Assembly: GCA_002010065.2 (NCBI GenBank)
Contig: MTMD02000006.1
Span: forward strand, 1-64,000
Origin: Candidatus Pyrohabitans jungbluthii
GTDB taxonomy: Archaea > Hydrothermarchaeota > Hydrothermarchaeia > Hydrothermarchaeales > BMS3B
Length of the DNA stretch: 64,000 bases
Reading direction: 5' to 3'
Below, in pieces: positions 37,392 through 43,933 of this stretch. The notes below the pieces were generated by a model, which was not told the DNA's origin, searched no databases, and saw only the letters and a list, made by a program, of their open reading frames with translations. Both the position numbers and the translations under genes were made by a program. Position 1 is the stretch's first letter; every line of letters begins with the position of its first letter.

Positions 37392-37434
37392 TTTCTCAAA
37401 CCCCCTATATTCTCTAATAAATTCCTTAATTTTA

Positions 37435-37617
37435 TTACTCCCTCACCCCCTCTTTTTTGTACGTGGTTTTTAGTTCCTGTTCCTTAAGCCACTCGATTAG
37501 AGCGGTCCGGACGACATCTGCTTTAGTAGGATACTTCCCTTTATCAACCAACTTCTGGACTTTTTCGTATGTCTCTTCTGAAACACCAATCTTTATGAAA
37601 TATGTTTTCTGCGGCAT
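37435..37617 (-). CDS. Ribbon-helix-helix repressor-like protein
   Basis: 60 aa CopG/Arc-type: strand TYFIKIGVS, helix EETYEKVQKLVDKG, turn YPTKA, helix DVVRTALIEWLKEQ. Works as a dimeric DNA-binding protein. Divergent from a second RHH gene (37872). An inverted repeat AGTAAC/GTTACT overlaps its promoter, fitting autoregulation. Candidate lysogeny or early regulator. Confidence 0.8.
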   Translation of the reverse strand: MPQKTYFIKIGVSEETYEKVQKLVDKGKYPTKADVVRTALIEWLKEQELKTTYKKEGVRE

Positions 37618-37634
37618 TTTTTCACGCCCTTATT

Positions 37635-37652
37635 AGTAACTAAAAGGTTACT
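37635..37652. promoter_or_regulatory. Inverted-repeat operator at the minus-strand RHH promoter
   Basis: AGTAAC (37635-37640) and GTTACT (37647-37652), a perfect 6-6-6 inverted repeat. It adjoins a minus-strand TATA-like CTTTATAAG at about 37650-37660. Binding here would block transcription of the 60-aa RHH gene. Confidence 0.5.
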
Positions 37653-37776
37653 TATAAAGTTAACGTCACGGTTCCCGATTTTCTAAATATTTTTGCACAG
37701 TCCCGGAATCTCAAAAGTTAGAATTTCAAAGCCGCGAAATCTGGTTCGAATTATTCCCCATATACTACACTTTTTT

Positions 37777-37857
37777 GGAACTTAGTTAGAACTTCAAACC
37801 GTAAAGTATTTATACCATTCCCGTATTAGGAACTTATCAGGAACTTTATTAGAACTA
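37777..37857. promoter_or_regulatory. GAACT iterons with 11-bp period at the early promoter
   Basis: GAACT occurs at 37778, 37789, 37830, 37841 and 37852. Spacing is exactly 11 bp within each group (two then three copies), so sites fall on nearly one DNA face. The two longer units GGAACTTAGTTAGAACTT (37777-37794) and GGAACTTTATTAGAACTA (37840-37857) match at 15 of 18 positions. A TATA-like GTATTTATACC lies between the groups (about 37806-37816). Candidate operator for an RHH protein. Confidence 0.6.
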
Positions 37858-37871
37858 CTGGAGGAGAAAGT

Positions 37872-38093
37872 ATGGCAGAGCGTGAGATTGTGAAACTGAC
37901 TCTCTCGAAGGGCTTTGCAAAAGCCGTTGACGCGCTCGTAGAAAAAGGGGACTATAAGTCCCGGCCGGACTTCTTCGAGAAGGCTGGGCATCTCCTTCTT
38001 GAGAAGCATGGCATGCTCGTACAGTCCGCTCAACCACCGCGCCACATCAGCGACGCCACCGGCAACAGGGTGCAGAAAGTGGAGGTGGACTGA
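37872..38093 (+). CDS. Ribbon-helix-helix DNA-binding protein
   Basis: 73 aa. N-terminal RHH pattern: strand REIVKLTLS, helix KGFAKAVDALVEKG, turn YKSRP, helix DFFEKAGHLLLEKHG; the C-terminal 25 residues are a tail. GGAGGAG ribosome site. First gene of the long rightward early unit; likely binds the GAACT iterons in its own promoter (inference). Confidence 0.75.
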   Translation: MAEREIVKLTLSKGFAKAVDALVEKGDYKSRPDFFEKAGHLLLEKHGMLVQSAQPPRHISDATGNRVQKVEVD

Positions 38094-38096
38094 GCC

Positions 38097-38357
38097 ATGC
38101 CTGAGATTCTTGCCATCATCGATACAGGGGAAGAAATAGTTCCGGGACTCACACTGAAGCGTTGGGAGCACCTCTGCTACCTCACCAAGGACGAGATTTT
38201 CGAGCTCGGGAGGCGCGGTCTACGCGAGCTTTTCAAGAAGCTCGGCAAGCAGCATCCAGAGGCGAAGTGGCTGAAGCTGAAGATGCGCGGCATTCGAAGA
38301 CACTATGGTTTGCACGAGTTCGACCCCTGGCTGAATCCATACCGGAGGGACAGGTGA
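38097..38357 (+). CDS. Hypothetical viral protein
   Basis: 86 aa, alpha-helical and basic toward the C-terminus (KMRGIRRHYGLHEFDPW). No family recognised. Follows the RHH gene after 3 nt, and its stop overlaps the next ATG, so it is translationally coupled within the early operon. Confidence 0.6.
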   Translation: MPEILAIIDTGEEIVPGLTLKRWEHLCYLTKDEIFELGRRGLRELFKKLGKQHPEAKWLKLKMRGIRRHYGLHEFDPWLNPYRRDR

Positions 38358-38491
38358 TGGCGCTGGAGCAGGTTCTCAGGCTCAGACTGAGCAGGGAGCA
38401 GGTCCAGAAGCTCACCAAGGGGCACAAGATCACCGAGATTCTGCCGAGCGGCGAGGTGCTGGAGATCACCGCGGAGGTGAGTGACAATTGA
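38357..38491 (+). CDS. Small hypothetical viral protein
   Basis: 44 aa from ATG 38357 (TGATG overlap with the previous stop; GGAGG at 38344-38348). Sequence has a helix (LRLRLSREQVQKLTKG) and a beta hairpin (EILPSGEVLEITAEV). Could be a small regulator or antitoxin-like protein; nothing diagnostic. The next gene overlaps its stop. Confidence 0.5.
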   Translation: MALEQVLRLRLSREQVQKLTKGHKITEILPSGEVLEITAEVSDN

Positions 38492-38808
38492 ACGAGGACG
38501 AGCTCTTCCGCAGGGTTGTGCGCGTGTTTTTGGAGAAGCATGGTGACGAGGTCAGGCGCGCGGTGAAGGGTGACTTGCTCCTCGAGGCAGGACTCAAGCG
38601 TCTCGAAGAAATCGCGGGCATCACTCACCATGGCAGCCCTAAAGTCTCTTTTTCTGGAGCTTTGCAGGCTCGGGCTGCCCATCCCCCCAAACCCCTCCCC
38701 ACTACCTCCGTGGGCGCTGGAGGTACCCCCCACGCCGACTTCGCTGTACGAGGCTTCTCGCCCTCTGGCGCCCACTCTTTTTTCTGCCAGGAGGTGAGTG
38801 AGCATTGA
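38488..38808 (+). CDS. Hypothetical viral protein with odd C-terminal half
   Basis: 106 aa from TTG 38488, overlapping the previous stop and preceded by GGAGGTGA. The first 48 residues look like a normal helical protein (DELFRRVVRVFLEKHGDEV). The rest is proline-, serine- and alanine-rich in a C-rich stretch open in several frames, so the true end or a frameshift near 38630 is uncertain. Its start region GGAGGTGAGTGACAATTGAAC is almost repeated at the next gene's start. Confidence 0.4.
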   Translation: MNEDELFRRVVRVFLEKHGDEVRRAVKGDLLLEAGLKRLEEIAGITHHGSPKVSFSGALQARAAHPPKPLPTTSVGAGGTPHADFAVRGFSPSGAHSFFCQEVSEH

Positions 38809-39500
38809 ACCTCAATGCTGCTGATGCGGGTGTTGGGGCGGGCTCCATCTCCCACATCGCCTCCTCTATACCCAGCGCCCCCACCCCCTCTCTCAAATTT
38901 AAAACGTGGAAAGACACCACTTGGTATTATACCCAGGTCCCTGACTGGCTTCTTGAGGATGCGCATAAGTACGCCCTGGAGAGGCGGGAGTTCAAGCGTT
39001 CCAGCACCGACAACGTGCCGATATTTCAGACCGATCCCGTTGAGAATGAAAAGGTAGGTATCATAGGCGAGCTCGTCTGCGGCTTCCTCTTCGCCAGGAA
39101 CATCAACATCAGGCTAATCGATAGGCCTACTGATATGATTGATGGTGGCGACGGCGGTGCAGACTTCTATCTGCAGCGCTCCGACGACGAAGACAACCTA
39201 GCTAAGATAGACGTGAAAACAGTAGCCAGGACAGTTGTCCCAAAGCCTCACTACAGCTGCGTGGTTGCACACAAGCAGCTCATCAGAAAGAGCGGCGAAG
39301 AAATCCTGGTTTTTGTCAGCTACACCAAGCCCTCGAGGCTCGCCTTTGTTCTCGGCTGGCTTACTGTTGCAGAATTCAATGAGAAAGCACGGTACAGGAG
39401 GAAGGGCTACCGCTACAACAGCTTTGTAGCTCCAACAGCGTTCCACGAGGTCTACGTGAGGGAGCTCAGGCCAATTTCTGAACTCCTCGAGTGGAGGTGA
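38805..39500 (+). CDS. PD-(D/E)XK nuclease-like protein
   Basis: 231 aa from TTG 38805 with CAGGAGGTG upstream. After a low-complexity N-terminus (1-30), a restriction-endonuclease-like core is visible: a glutamate in VGIIGELVCGFLFA, then GGDGGADFYLQ and LAKIDVKTVAR, giving the D-(x)n-D-x-K pattern. Probable Mg-dependent DNA nuclease; Holliday-junction resolvase or viral processing roles are possible. Located in the early operon, near other replication-type genes. Confidence 0.62.
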   Translation: MNLNAADAGVGAGSISHIASSIPSAPTPSLKFKTWKDTTWYYTQVPDWLLEDAHKYALERREFKRSSTDNVPIFQTDPVENEKVGIIGELVCGFLFARNINIRLIDRPTDMIDGGDGGADFYLQRSDDEDNLAKIDVKTVARTVVPKPHYSCVVAHKQLIRKSGEEILVFVSYTKPSRLAFVLGWLTVAEFNEKARYRRKGYRYNSFVAPTAFHEVYVRELRPISELLEWR

Positions 39501-39505
39501 GAAGG

Positions 39506-39769
39506 TTGGAGGAAGAAGCAAAGTATGATCTGCAGCTGGCTTTTCTGGAGAAGTTCAATCAGGAGCTCAGAGCAGCCGCCCAAATCGTAGCAGACAGGAT
39601 GCCCACGCATGGCATCCCTGAAAAAGACTTCGAATATCACACTGACTGGGCTAGGTTGAAAATCAAGCGGGCGAGGACGCTTCAGACCAGGAACAAGGAG
39701 AAAATCATCGACGACCTGCGCGATGCGATCAATTACTGCGTCTTTGCGATTCTCTCCCTGGAGGAATGA
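39506..39769 (+). CDS. Small helical protein, possibly DUF1599/Nmad1-like
   Basis: 87 aa from TTG 39506, placed 5 nt after GGAGGTGA; upstream in-frame GTGs lie in the preceding gene. All-helical; the block WARLKIKRARTLQTRNKEKIIDDLRDAINYCVFAIL resembles the core of nucleotide-modification-associated helical proteins found in phages. This match is weak. Sits between nuclease-like and coiled-coil genes. Confidence 0.5.
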   Translation: MEEEAKYDLQLAFLEKFNQELRAAAQIVADRMPTHGIPEKDFEYHTDWARLKIKRARTLQTRNKEKIIDDLRDAINYCVFAILSLEE

Positions 39770-39772
39770 GGG

Positions 39773-40213
39773 ATGGAGGAAAAGACCCAATACGACCCAT
39801 CATCCCGTAGCTTCGACGACGCCCCTTCAACTGCAGCGCTTGAGGCGGAGATAGTTCCGCAATTGCTCAGCCTGCCCAAGCAGATTCGGGAGAAAATGCT
39901 CGATATCCTGCTCATGCAAAGCAGGATCAACGAGACAGAGTTCGAACTCAAACAATGGGAAGCGGAGCAAATCCAGGACATTGCCACAGCGGTTGACGAG
40001 AATGGCAGAAAGCTCTTCAGCAACGAGAAGCTGCGGCAGGCAGAACTCGAGCGCAGGAAGGCTGAGGATCAGAGGTACAAGCAGCTCAGCGAAGCGCTGC
40101 AGGAGTATAAAGAGCAACAAGAGAAGGACAGGATAGAGCTCGAGTACCTGCGCTATCAATTCCGTGCTTTAGAAATCTATACGCGATTTCTTGAAGCGAC
40201 GAGGGGGCTGTAG
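39773..40213 (+). CDS. Coiled-coil viral protein
   Basis: 146 aa. Acidic N-terminus, then continuous helices with heptad-like charge pattern from about residue 65 (LRQAELERRKAEDQRYKQL onward). Possibly a recombination or replication accessory protein. The C-terminal segment has aromatic residues (YLRYQFRALEIYTRFL). No family recognised. Confidence 0.55.
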   Translation: MEEKTQYDPSSRSFDDAPSTAALEAEIVPQLLSLPKQIREKMLDILLMQSRINETEFELKQWEAEQIQDIATAVDENGRKLFSNEKLRQAELERRKAEDQRYKQLSEALQEYKEQQEKDRIELEYLRYQFRALEIYTRFLEATRGL

Positions 40214-40217
40214 CCAG

Positions 40218-40334
40218 ATGAAGCTGGAGAAAGACCCGTTTGCTGGAATACCAGTCACAGAAGACGAAATTTGCGAATATTTCATGAAAAAATATTATCC
40301 ACTTGAAAAGAAAGCCATGGAGGGAAAGAAATGA
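40218..40334 (+). CDS. Small hypothetical viral protein
   Basis: 38 aa from ATG 40218, 4 nt after the previous stop; its stop overlaps the next ATG (ATGA). Helix EDEICEYFMKKYYPLEKKAME. Too short to classify; tight coupling on both sides is the main support. Confidence 0.5.
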   Translation: MKLEKDPFAGIPVTEDEICEYFMKKYYPLEKKAMEGKK

Positions 40335-40774
40335 GTCTGGATGGTTGGATACAGAAGGCTGAAGAGGAAGCGGAAAAGCTCCCCGCGAGCGGCGGGGAGT
40401 TCTGGAAGCCAGGCGATGGAATGTACAAGATCTTGCTCGGAGAGCCGAAGTTCAGAGATCAGGAGTTCAACAAGAAGGACGGCACGGTGGAAAAGAGGCG
40501 CATGGCAGATTTTCCAATCCTACTCGTGGAGGATGGGCAAGTTGCCGGAAGAGCGACATGGAGCATGAGGGTGAGCAGACATGAGAAGTCAGTATACCAG
40601 AAGGTGCTCAGAGCTGCGAAAGAAGCTGTGAAAGCGGGGGATATCACAGAAGTGGACGGTGCAAAGCTCCTCGCTTTGATTGTAGAGGTGCGAGGCGAAG
40701 GGCTGAGTAGAGAGTGGTCTGTCTCAAACGTCAGCGAGTACAAGAAGAAGCTGGAGCAAGTCGCAAGCCTCTGA
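40331..40774 (+). CDS. Possible single-stranded DNA-binding (OB-fold-like) viral protein
   Basis: 147 aa. Central beta-rich part GMYKILLGEPKFRDQEF ... RMADFPILLVEDGQVAGRATWSM followed by helices and a second beta segment. Size, acidic N-terminus and place in an early replication region suit a viral SSB, but no OB-fold signature can be proved by eye. Coupled to the upstream 38-aa gene. Confidence 0.45.
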   Translation: MSLDGWIQKAEEEAEKLPASGGEFWKPGDGMYKILLGEPKFRDQEFNKKDGTVEKRRMADFPILLVEDGQVAGRATWSMRVSRHEKSVYQKVLRAAKEAVKAGDITEVDGAKLLALIVEVRGEGLSREWSVSNVSEYKKKLEQVASL

Positions 40775-40784
40775 GGCGGTGGCA

Positions 40785-41360
40785 ATGTGCGACTACCCGG
40801 AATATGCGGCTCATAGTCTCCCCGGGCCTCTCCAGGAAGCTCACAAGCGCAGCATGCCCTTCCTCACTAAGTATGACGAGATGTTGAAAAAACACCTAGA
40901 CAACCTGCCAGAAGAGATAAAAGCCAAGGTCCTTGAACGCCTCTCCGAGCCACAACCCCGCAAAGGCATGCTCCTCGGTGGGCTGCACCTGGAGGACCTG
41001 CCGCGGGTAGTCAAAGAGATTGCTGACTTGATGGATGCTAGCATATACGCACCACATCAGCCCGATGTGAGGAGCGTGACCGTCAAGTTTGGCTGGGAGT
41101 GGCCGGAAGGCGATGACCACCACGTTTTCCTAGAAATCGTCGATGTGGACCGCGGGGAGAGTAGGAACACCGTAACACTGAGCAGAGTATTCTGCGAAAA
41201 CTGCGGTGGGGTCTTCTACATCCCGGTGCCTCCTGCATGCTTCCCGGGAAACCCTCCAGCATACTCTTGCCCATATTGTCTCGGCGAGTCGCTCCGCATC
41301 CTCGAGAGGGTAACAACGGTGGTACAGGCGGAAGTGCCAGCACCTCGTGGGCGGAGGTGA
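40785..41360 (+). CDS. Zinc-finger-containing viral protein
   Basis: 191 aa from ATG 40785. Helical N-terminal half (LKKHLDNLPEEIKAKVLERL), beta segment VRSVTVKFGWEW, then a zinc ribbon CENCGGVFYI ... CPYCLGE near residues 145-170. Role unknown; could bind nucleic acid. Confidence 0.6.
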   Translation: MCDYPEYAAHSLPGPLQEAHKRSMPFLTKYDEMLKKHLDNLPEEIKAKVLERLSEPQPRKGMLLGGLHLEDLPRVVKEIADLMDASIYAPHQPDVRSVTVKFGWEWPEGDDHHVFLEIVDVDRGESRNTVTLSRVFCENCGGVFYIPVPPACFPGNPPAYSCPYCLGESLRILERVTTVVQAEVPAPRGRR

Positions 41361-41366
41361 ACCACA

Positions 41367-42347
41367 ATGCCAGAGCTGTGGTTGAAAATCGAGGAAGGTG
41401 CAGTCACTGAGGTCAAGCTAGATGGGATATCCGCAGCTCTAAAGAAGCCTGTAGAGTCCACAGAGATTCCTTTCTTTCTTGAGGCAGTAGGGTTTCTCCA
41501 ACGTTGTGGTTTCGGATTCAAGGTTCCAGAGAACTCGAAAGCTGAGGTCCAGGATCCTGGGGCTGAGGTTCCTACCACACCGAAAGAGAGACACTCTGGT
41601 GAAGACGAAAAAAAGCCAAGCGCTTTCTTCTGTATCCCTCACGACGAAAGGGAGAAAAAGATTCTCACAATTCTCGAGGGTGGAGAAAAGCTCGGTGCAA
41701 AAGAAATTGCAGAGAAGCTTGGTGGCATCAGCTCACGTGGATTGTCAAAAATACTGCGAAGCATGTATGAGAAAGGGCTCATATTGCGGGAAATAGAGGA
41801 GGAGAAGGGAAGGCCCTCGCGCTATATCTACTTCATACCAACGGAGCTCAGGGAAGAAAACCTGCGTGAAGCAATAATAGCTGTCTTCAAAGAGAGCGGA
41901 CGCAATCGTCTCAAAGCAAGGCAGATCGCAAAACGGCTTGAAAAGAGAGGCATCAGCATTTCCATCCCCAAGCTTAGAGTCGTACTGAAAGACCTCGCAG
42001 ACGAGGGCATACTGGATGTAGAGAAGCAGAGCCGCCCTCGCTACTACTCCTCAACAACGCAGCAGCCGGAGAAAGTTGCCTCAGAGTCACCATGGGCTGC
42101 TCCTCCAAAGGTCGAAGAGGAGAAGGTAGAGCTTTCCAGCGAGGAGGAGACAACCCTACAGGAGATTTACGATAAAGGGCAGGTATGGGACGACGAGATC
42201 AGCAGGGAAACGAGAAAGCTCTACAGGCAGCTCGAGGACAAAGGACTACTCAGAGCTTCGGTTACCACCTGGGATGAGGGGAAGAAAAAGTTCCGCCGCG
42301 CATTCTGGACCCTCACAGAGAAAGGCATTGCGGCTCTTGGAGGGTGA
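41367..42347 (+). CDS. Multi-winged-helix viral DNA-binding protein
   Basis: 326 aa with at least three winged-helix segments: about 95-150 (REKKILTILEGGEKLGAKEI, GLSKILRSMYEKGLI), about 160-225 (REAIIAVFKESGRNRLKARQI ... LRVVLKDLADEGIL) and about 265-325 (LYRQLEDKGLLRASV). An N-terminal 60-residue domain and acidic linkers separate them. Probably a transcription or replication-initiation factor of the virus. Confidence 0.65.
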   Translation: MPELWLKIEEGAVTEVKLDGISAALKKPVESTEIPFFLEAVGFLQRCGFGFKVPENSKAEVQDPGAEVPTTPKERHSGEDEKKPSAFFCIPHDEREKKILTILEGGEKLGAKEIAEKLGGISSRGLSKILRSMYEKGLILREIEEEKGRPSRYIYFIPTELREENLREAIIAVFKESGRNRLKARQIAKRLEKRGISISIPKLRVVLKDLADEGILDVEKQSRPRYYSSTTQQPEKVASESPWAAPPKVEEEKVELSSEEETTLQEIYDKGQVWDDEISRETRKLYRQLEDKGLLRASVTTWDEGKKKFRRAFWTLTEKGIAALGG

Positions 42348-42350
42348 TAG

Positions 42351-42530
42351 ATGCCCGGCTGGAGAGTTTTCAGGGAGAATATCCTGTGTGCCAGAGAGCT
42401 CTTCTTCTGCCCGGAATGCGGCAGCCACGACATCTACAAAAGAACCAGGAAGGGTGGGTACTACTGCAACCTCCACAAGGGGATCTTCGAAAAACCTCTC
42501 ATATTCAGGAGGGTGGAAAACAGTGGTTAA
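42351..42530 (+). CDS. Small zinc-ribbon protein
   Basis: 59 aa from ATG 42351. CPECGS and, 17 residues on, CNLH form a C2-CH zinc site. Basic; likely nucleic-acid binding. Overlaps the next gene start by 8 nt. Confidence 0.6.
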   Translation: MPGWRVFRENILCARELFFCPECGSHDIYKRTRKGGYYCNLHKGIFEKPLIFRRVENSG

Positions 42531-42684
42531 ACGCAGACGGCTCAGCAAGCAGGAGGAAAGGATACGCAAACTGCAGAGGCTCACCAGGCGCGACCTGGTC
42601 AAAAAGGAGCGCCCCATCTGCAACGTGTGCTTCCGCCCTGTAGGCTCATGCGATTACTGCAGGAAGGAAATGCAGAAGGCATGA
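42523..42684 (+). CDS. Small basic zinc-binding protein
   Basis: 53 aa from GTG 42523 with AGGAGGG upstream. Strongly basic first half (KRRRLSKQEERIRKLQRL) and a four-cysteine-type site ICNVCF ... SCDYCRKE. Candidate DNA- or RNA-binding regulator. Confidence 0.55.
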   Translation: MVKRRRLSKQEERIRKLQRLTRRDLVKKERPICNVCFRPVGSCDYCRKEMQKA

Positions 42685-42699
42685 GAAGGAGGTGAAAAC

Positions 42700-42984
42700 C
42701 TGAAGATCAGGCTAACTATCGCGGACCTTTTCACCATCCTCGATGCTGCGCATGCCCTAGGGAAGAAAGGAGAAACCGCAAAGGTAGGAGAGCTGAGATG
42801 CCATAAGCATGCGCTGATGCAACGCCATGGCTTAGATGAGAGCAGCGTGGCGAAACTGAAGGAAGCACTGAGGAGAGGTAAGTACAGCATCATAGGAGGT
42901 GATGCCGCAAAGGGTAATACCCAATTTTTTGCAACAAAAAGGGGTAATACCCGAGGTATTACAAAAGCAAATTTTTCGCGTTGA
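42700..42984 (+). CDS. Probable viral gene with CTG start
   Basis: 94 aa. The only reading frame behind the strong GGAGGTG (42690-42695 region) that stays open starts at CTG 42700. It encodes KIRLTIADLFTILDAAHALGKKGE and an LRRGKYSIIGGD block. Codon use is coding-like for the first two thirds; the last third runs through the GGGTAATACCC operator repeats. If CTG is not used, an internal ATG (MQRHG) would leave a shorter protein. Confidence 0.4.
   Translation: MKIRLTIADLFTILDAAHALGKKGETAKVGELRCHKHALMQRHGLDESSVAKLKEALRRGKYSIIGGDAAKGNTQFFATKRGNTRGITKANFSR
42912..42962. promoter_or_regulatory. GGGTAWTACCC palindromes, upstream cluster
   Basis: Two 11-base palindromes GGGTAATACCC at 42912-42922 and 42942-42952, and a GGTATTAC half-site at 42955-42962. 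They precede a TATA-like TTTATAAATA at about 42985. They share sequence with the three sites at 43130-43168. Confidence 0.65.
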
Positions 42985-43029
42985 TTTATAAATAAACTCA
43001 AGAAAAAAATCAGGAGGAAGGAAAGAAAA

Positions 43030-43272
43030 ATGATATGGATTAGTTTGGAGAAGGAGAAAAGAAAAAAAGCGTTTCTGGGACGAAATGTATACACGCTGAT
43101 GTATTCCCTCCGCTACAAAAAAAGCCTTTGGGTAATACCCGGGGTATTACCCCTGAGGGGTATTACCCTTACAATGTTCATTGGAGTGGTGCGATCATGC
43201 CTTCGAAGGACAGCATTGTGGTCACTGCAAGGTTGCGAAAAGACGAGTATGAAGCTCTGCAAGAGGTCATGA
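43030..43272 (+). CDS. Doubtful small ORF across the operator region
   Basis: 80 aa from ATG 43030, with an AGGAGGAAGG ribosome site and a TATA-like box 40 nt upstream. The first 25 residues are basic. The frame then runs through the palindromes and 75 nt into the RHH gene, giving an unlikely sequence. It may be a leader peptide, or the region may be only the regulator's 5' leader. Confidence 0.25.
   Translation: MIWISLEKEKRKKAFLGRNVYTLMYSLRYKKSLWVIPGVLPLRGITLTMFIGVVRSCLRRTALWSLQGCEKTSMKLCKRS
43130..43168. promoter_or_regulatory. Three tandem GGGTAWTACCC palindromes before the RHH-winged-helix gene
   Basis: GGGTAATACCC at 43130-43140, and GGGTATTACCC at 43142-43152 and 43158-43168. The last copy is 28 nt before ATG 43197. 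Each 11-mer is symmetric about its central base. Probably the operator of the regulator encoded just downstream. Confidence 0.7.
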
Positions 43273-43583
43273 AGATGCACAGACTCAGCGTTGCAGGCGT
43301 GCTCAGGTTCGCAGTGGCGAAGCTGAAGAAGGACAAGCCAAGCCCGCGCCTGAAGCTGCCAGAGCACCCAAAGCAGTGCAAGCTGTACAAAGCAATGCTT
43401 GACTGGATGCGGAAAAGCGGCACGCCAAAGTTACCGCCGTCAGAGCTCAGAAAGATCCAGTACTTCACAGGCATCATGACTAAACAGACCCTGGAGCGCT
43501 ACCTCGAGGCGCTAGAAGTACAGGGCTTCGTGAAGCGCAATCGCGGATATGTTACGGTGCTGAAGAAGTGGGAGGAGGATTAG
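43197..43583 (+). CDS. Ribbon-helix-helix plus winged-helix regulator
   Basis: 128 aa from ATG 43197 with GGAGTGG upstream. N-terminal RHH: DSIVVTARLRKDEYEALQE, helix-turn VMKMHRLSVAGVLRFAVAKL. C-terminal segment (about 60-128) looks like a winged helix (TKQTLERYLEALEVQGFVK RNRGYVTVL). Three palindromes directly upstream suggest autoregulation. Overlaps nothing; the next wHTH gene starts 1 nt after its stop. Confidence 0.72.
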   Translation: MPSKDSIVVTARLRKDEYEALQEVMKMHRLSVAGVLRFAVAKLKKDKPSPRLKLPEHPKQCKLYKAMLDWMRKSGTPKLPPSELRKIQYFTGIMTKQTLERYLEALEVQGFVKRNRGYVTVLKKWEED

Positions 43584-43584
43584 G

Positions 43585-43791
43585 ATGCTATATGACCTGT
43601 ATGAGATCATTCTGGAGAATCCGGGCATAACGAGGAAGGAGATACTCAAGGAAGTTGACCTGCATCCGACGAACGTATCAAAGTACATCTCGCGCCTTGT
43701 GAAGAAAGGCAAAGTTGTTAGAGTCAGGGAGCGGGTGCCAGGAAACGTCACGCGCTACTATCCAGTTGAGATAGCTGGAAAGAGGAGATAA
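43585..43791 (+). CDS. Small winged-helix regulator
   Basis: 68 aa MarR/TrmB-like single wHTH domain: LYEIILENPGITRKEIL, recognition helix HPTNVSKYISRLVKKG, wing KVVRVRERVPGNVTRYYPV. Co-transcribed with the RHH-wHTH regulator. Confidence 0.75.
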   Translation: MLYDLYEIILENPGITRKEILKEVDLHPTNVSKYISRLVKKGKVVRVRERVPGNVTRYYPVEIAGKRR

Positions 43792-43840
43792 AAATGCGTT
43801 GGAAAATCTTTTCTTGGCAAAGTTGAGAGGGGGGAGAGGC

Positions 43841-43933
43841 GTGAAGTGGAGATGCGTTGATGACTCAAAGCCACTTGGAAGGTGCATCTATAGCGCCTCG
43901 ACAATAACAGTGAGGTGGGAGTTGGTGCCATGA
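43841..43933 (+). CDS. Possible 30-aa viral peptide
   Basis: GTG start behind GGGGGGAG; peptide with two cysteines (WRCVDD, GRCIYS). The stop overlaps the helicase ATG (ATGA), suggesting translational coupling. Short, so uncertain. Confidence 0.35.
   Translation: MKWRCVDDSKPLGRCIYSASTITVRWELVP

Noticed and set aside
37735-37760. GGTTCGAAT-like T-loop motif that could suggest a tRNA
   Set aside because: No acceptor, D or anticodon stems can be built around it.
38625-38966. Minus-strand frames opposite 38.6-39.0 kb
   Set aside because: The C-rich stretch lacks stops in several frames; no start signal or recognisable sequence on the minus strand.
42912-43168. CRISPR-like array
   Set aside because: Repeats are 11-bp palindromes with irregular short spacing, not 25-37-bp repeats with uniform spacers.
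43794-43829. 10-codon peptide after the winged-helix gene
   Set aside because: Too short and without a distinct ribosome site; probably intergenic.
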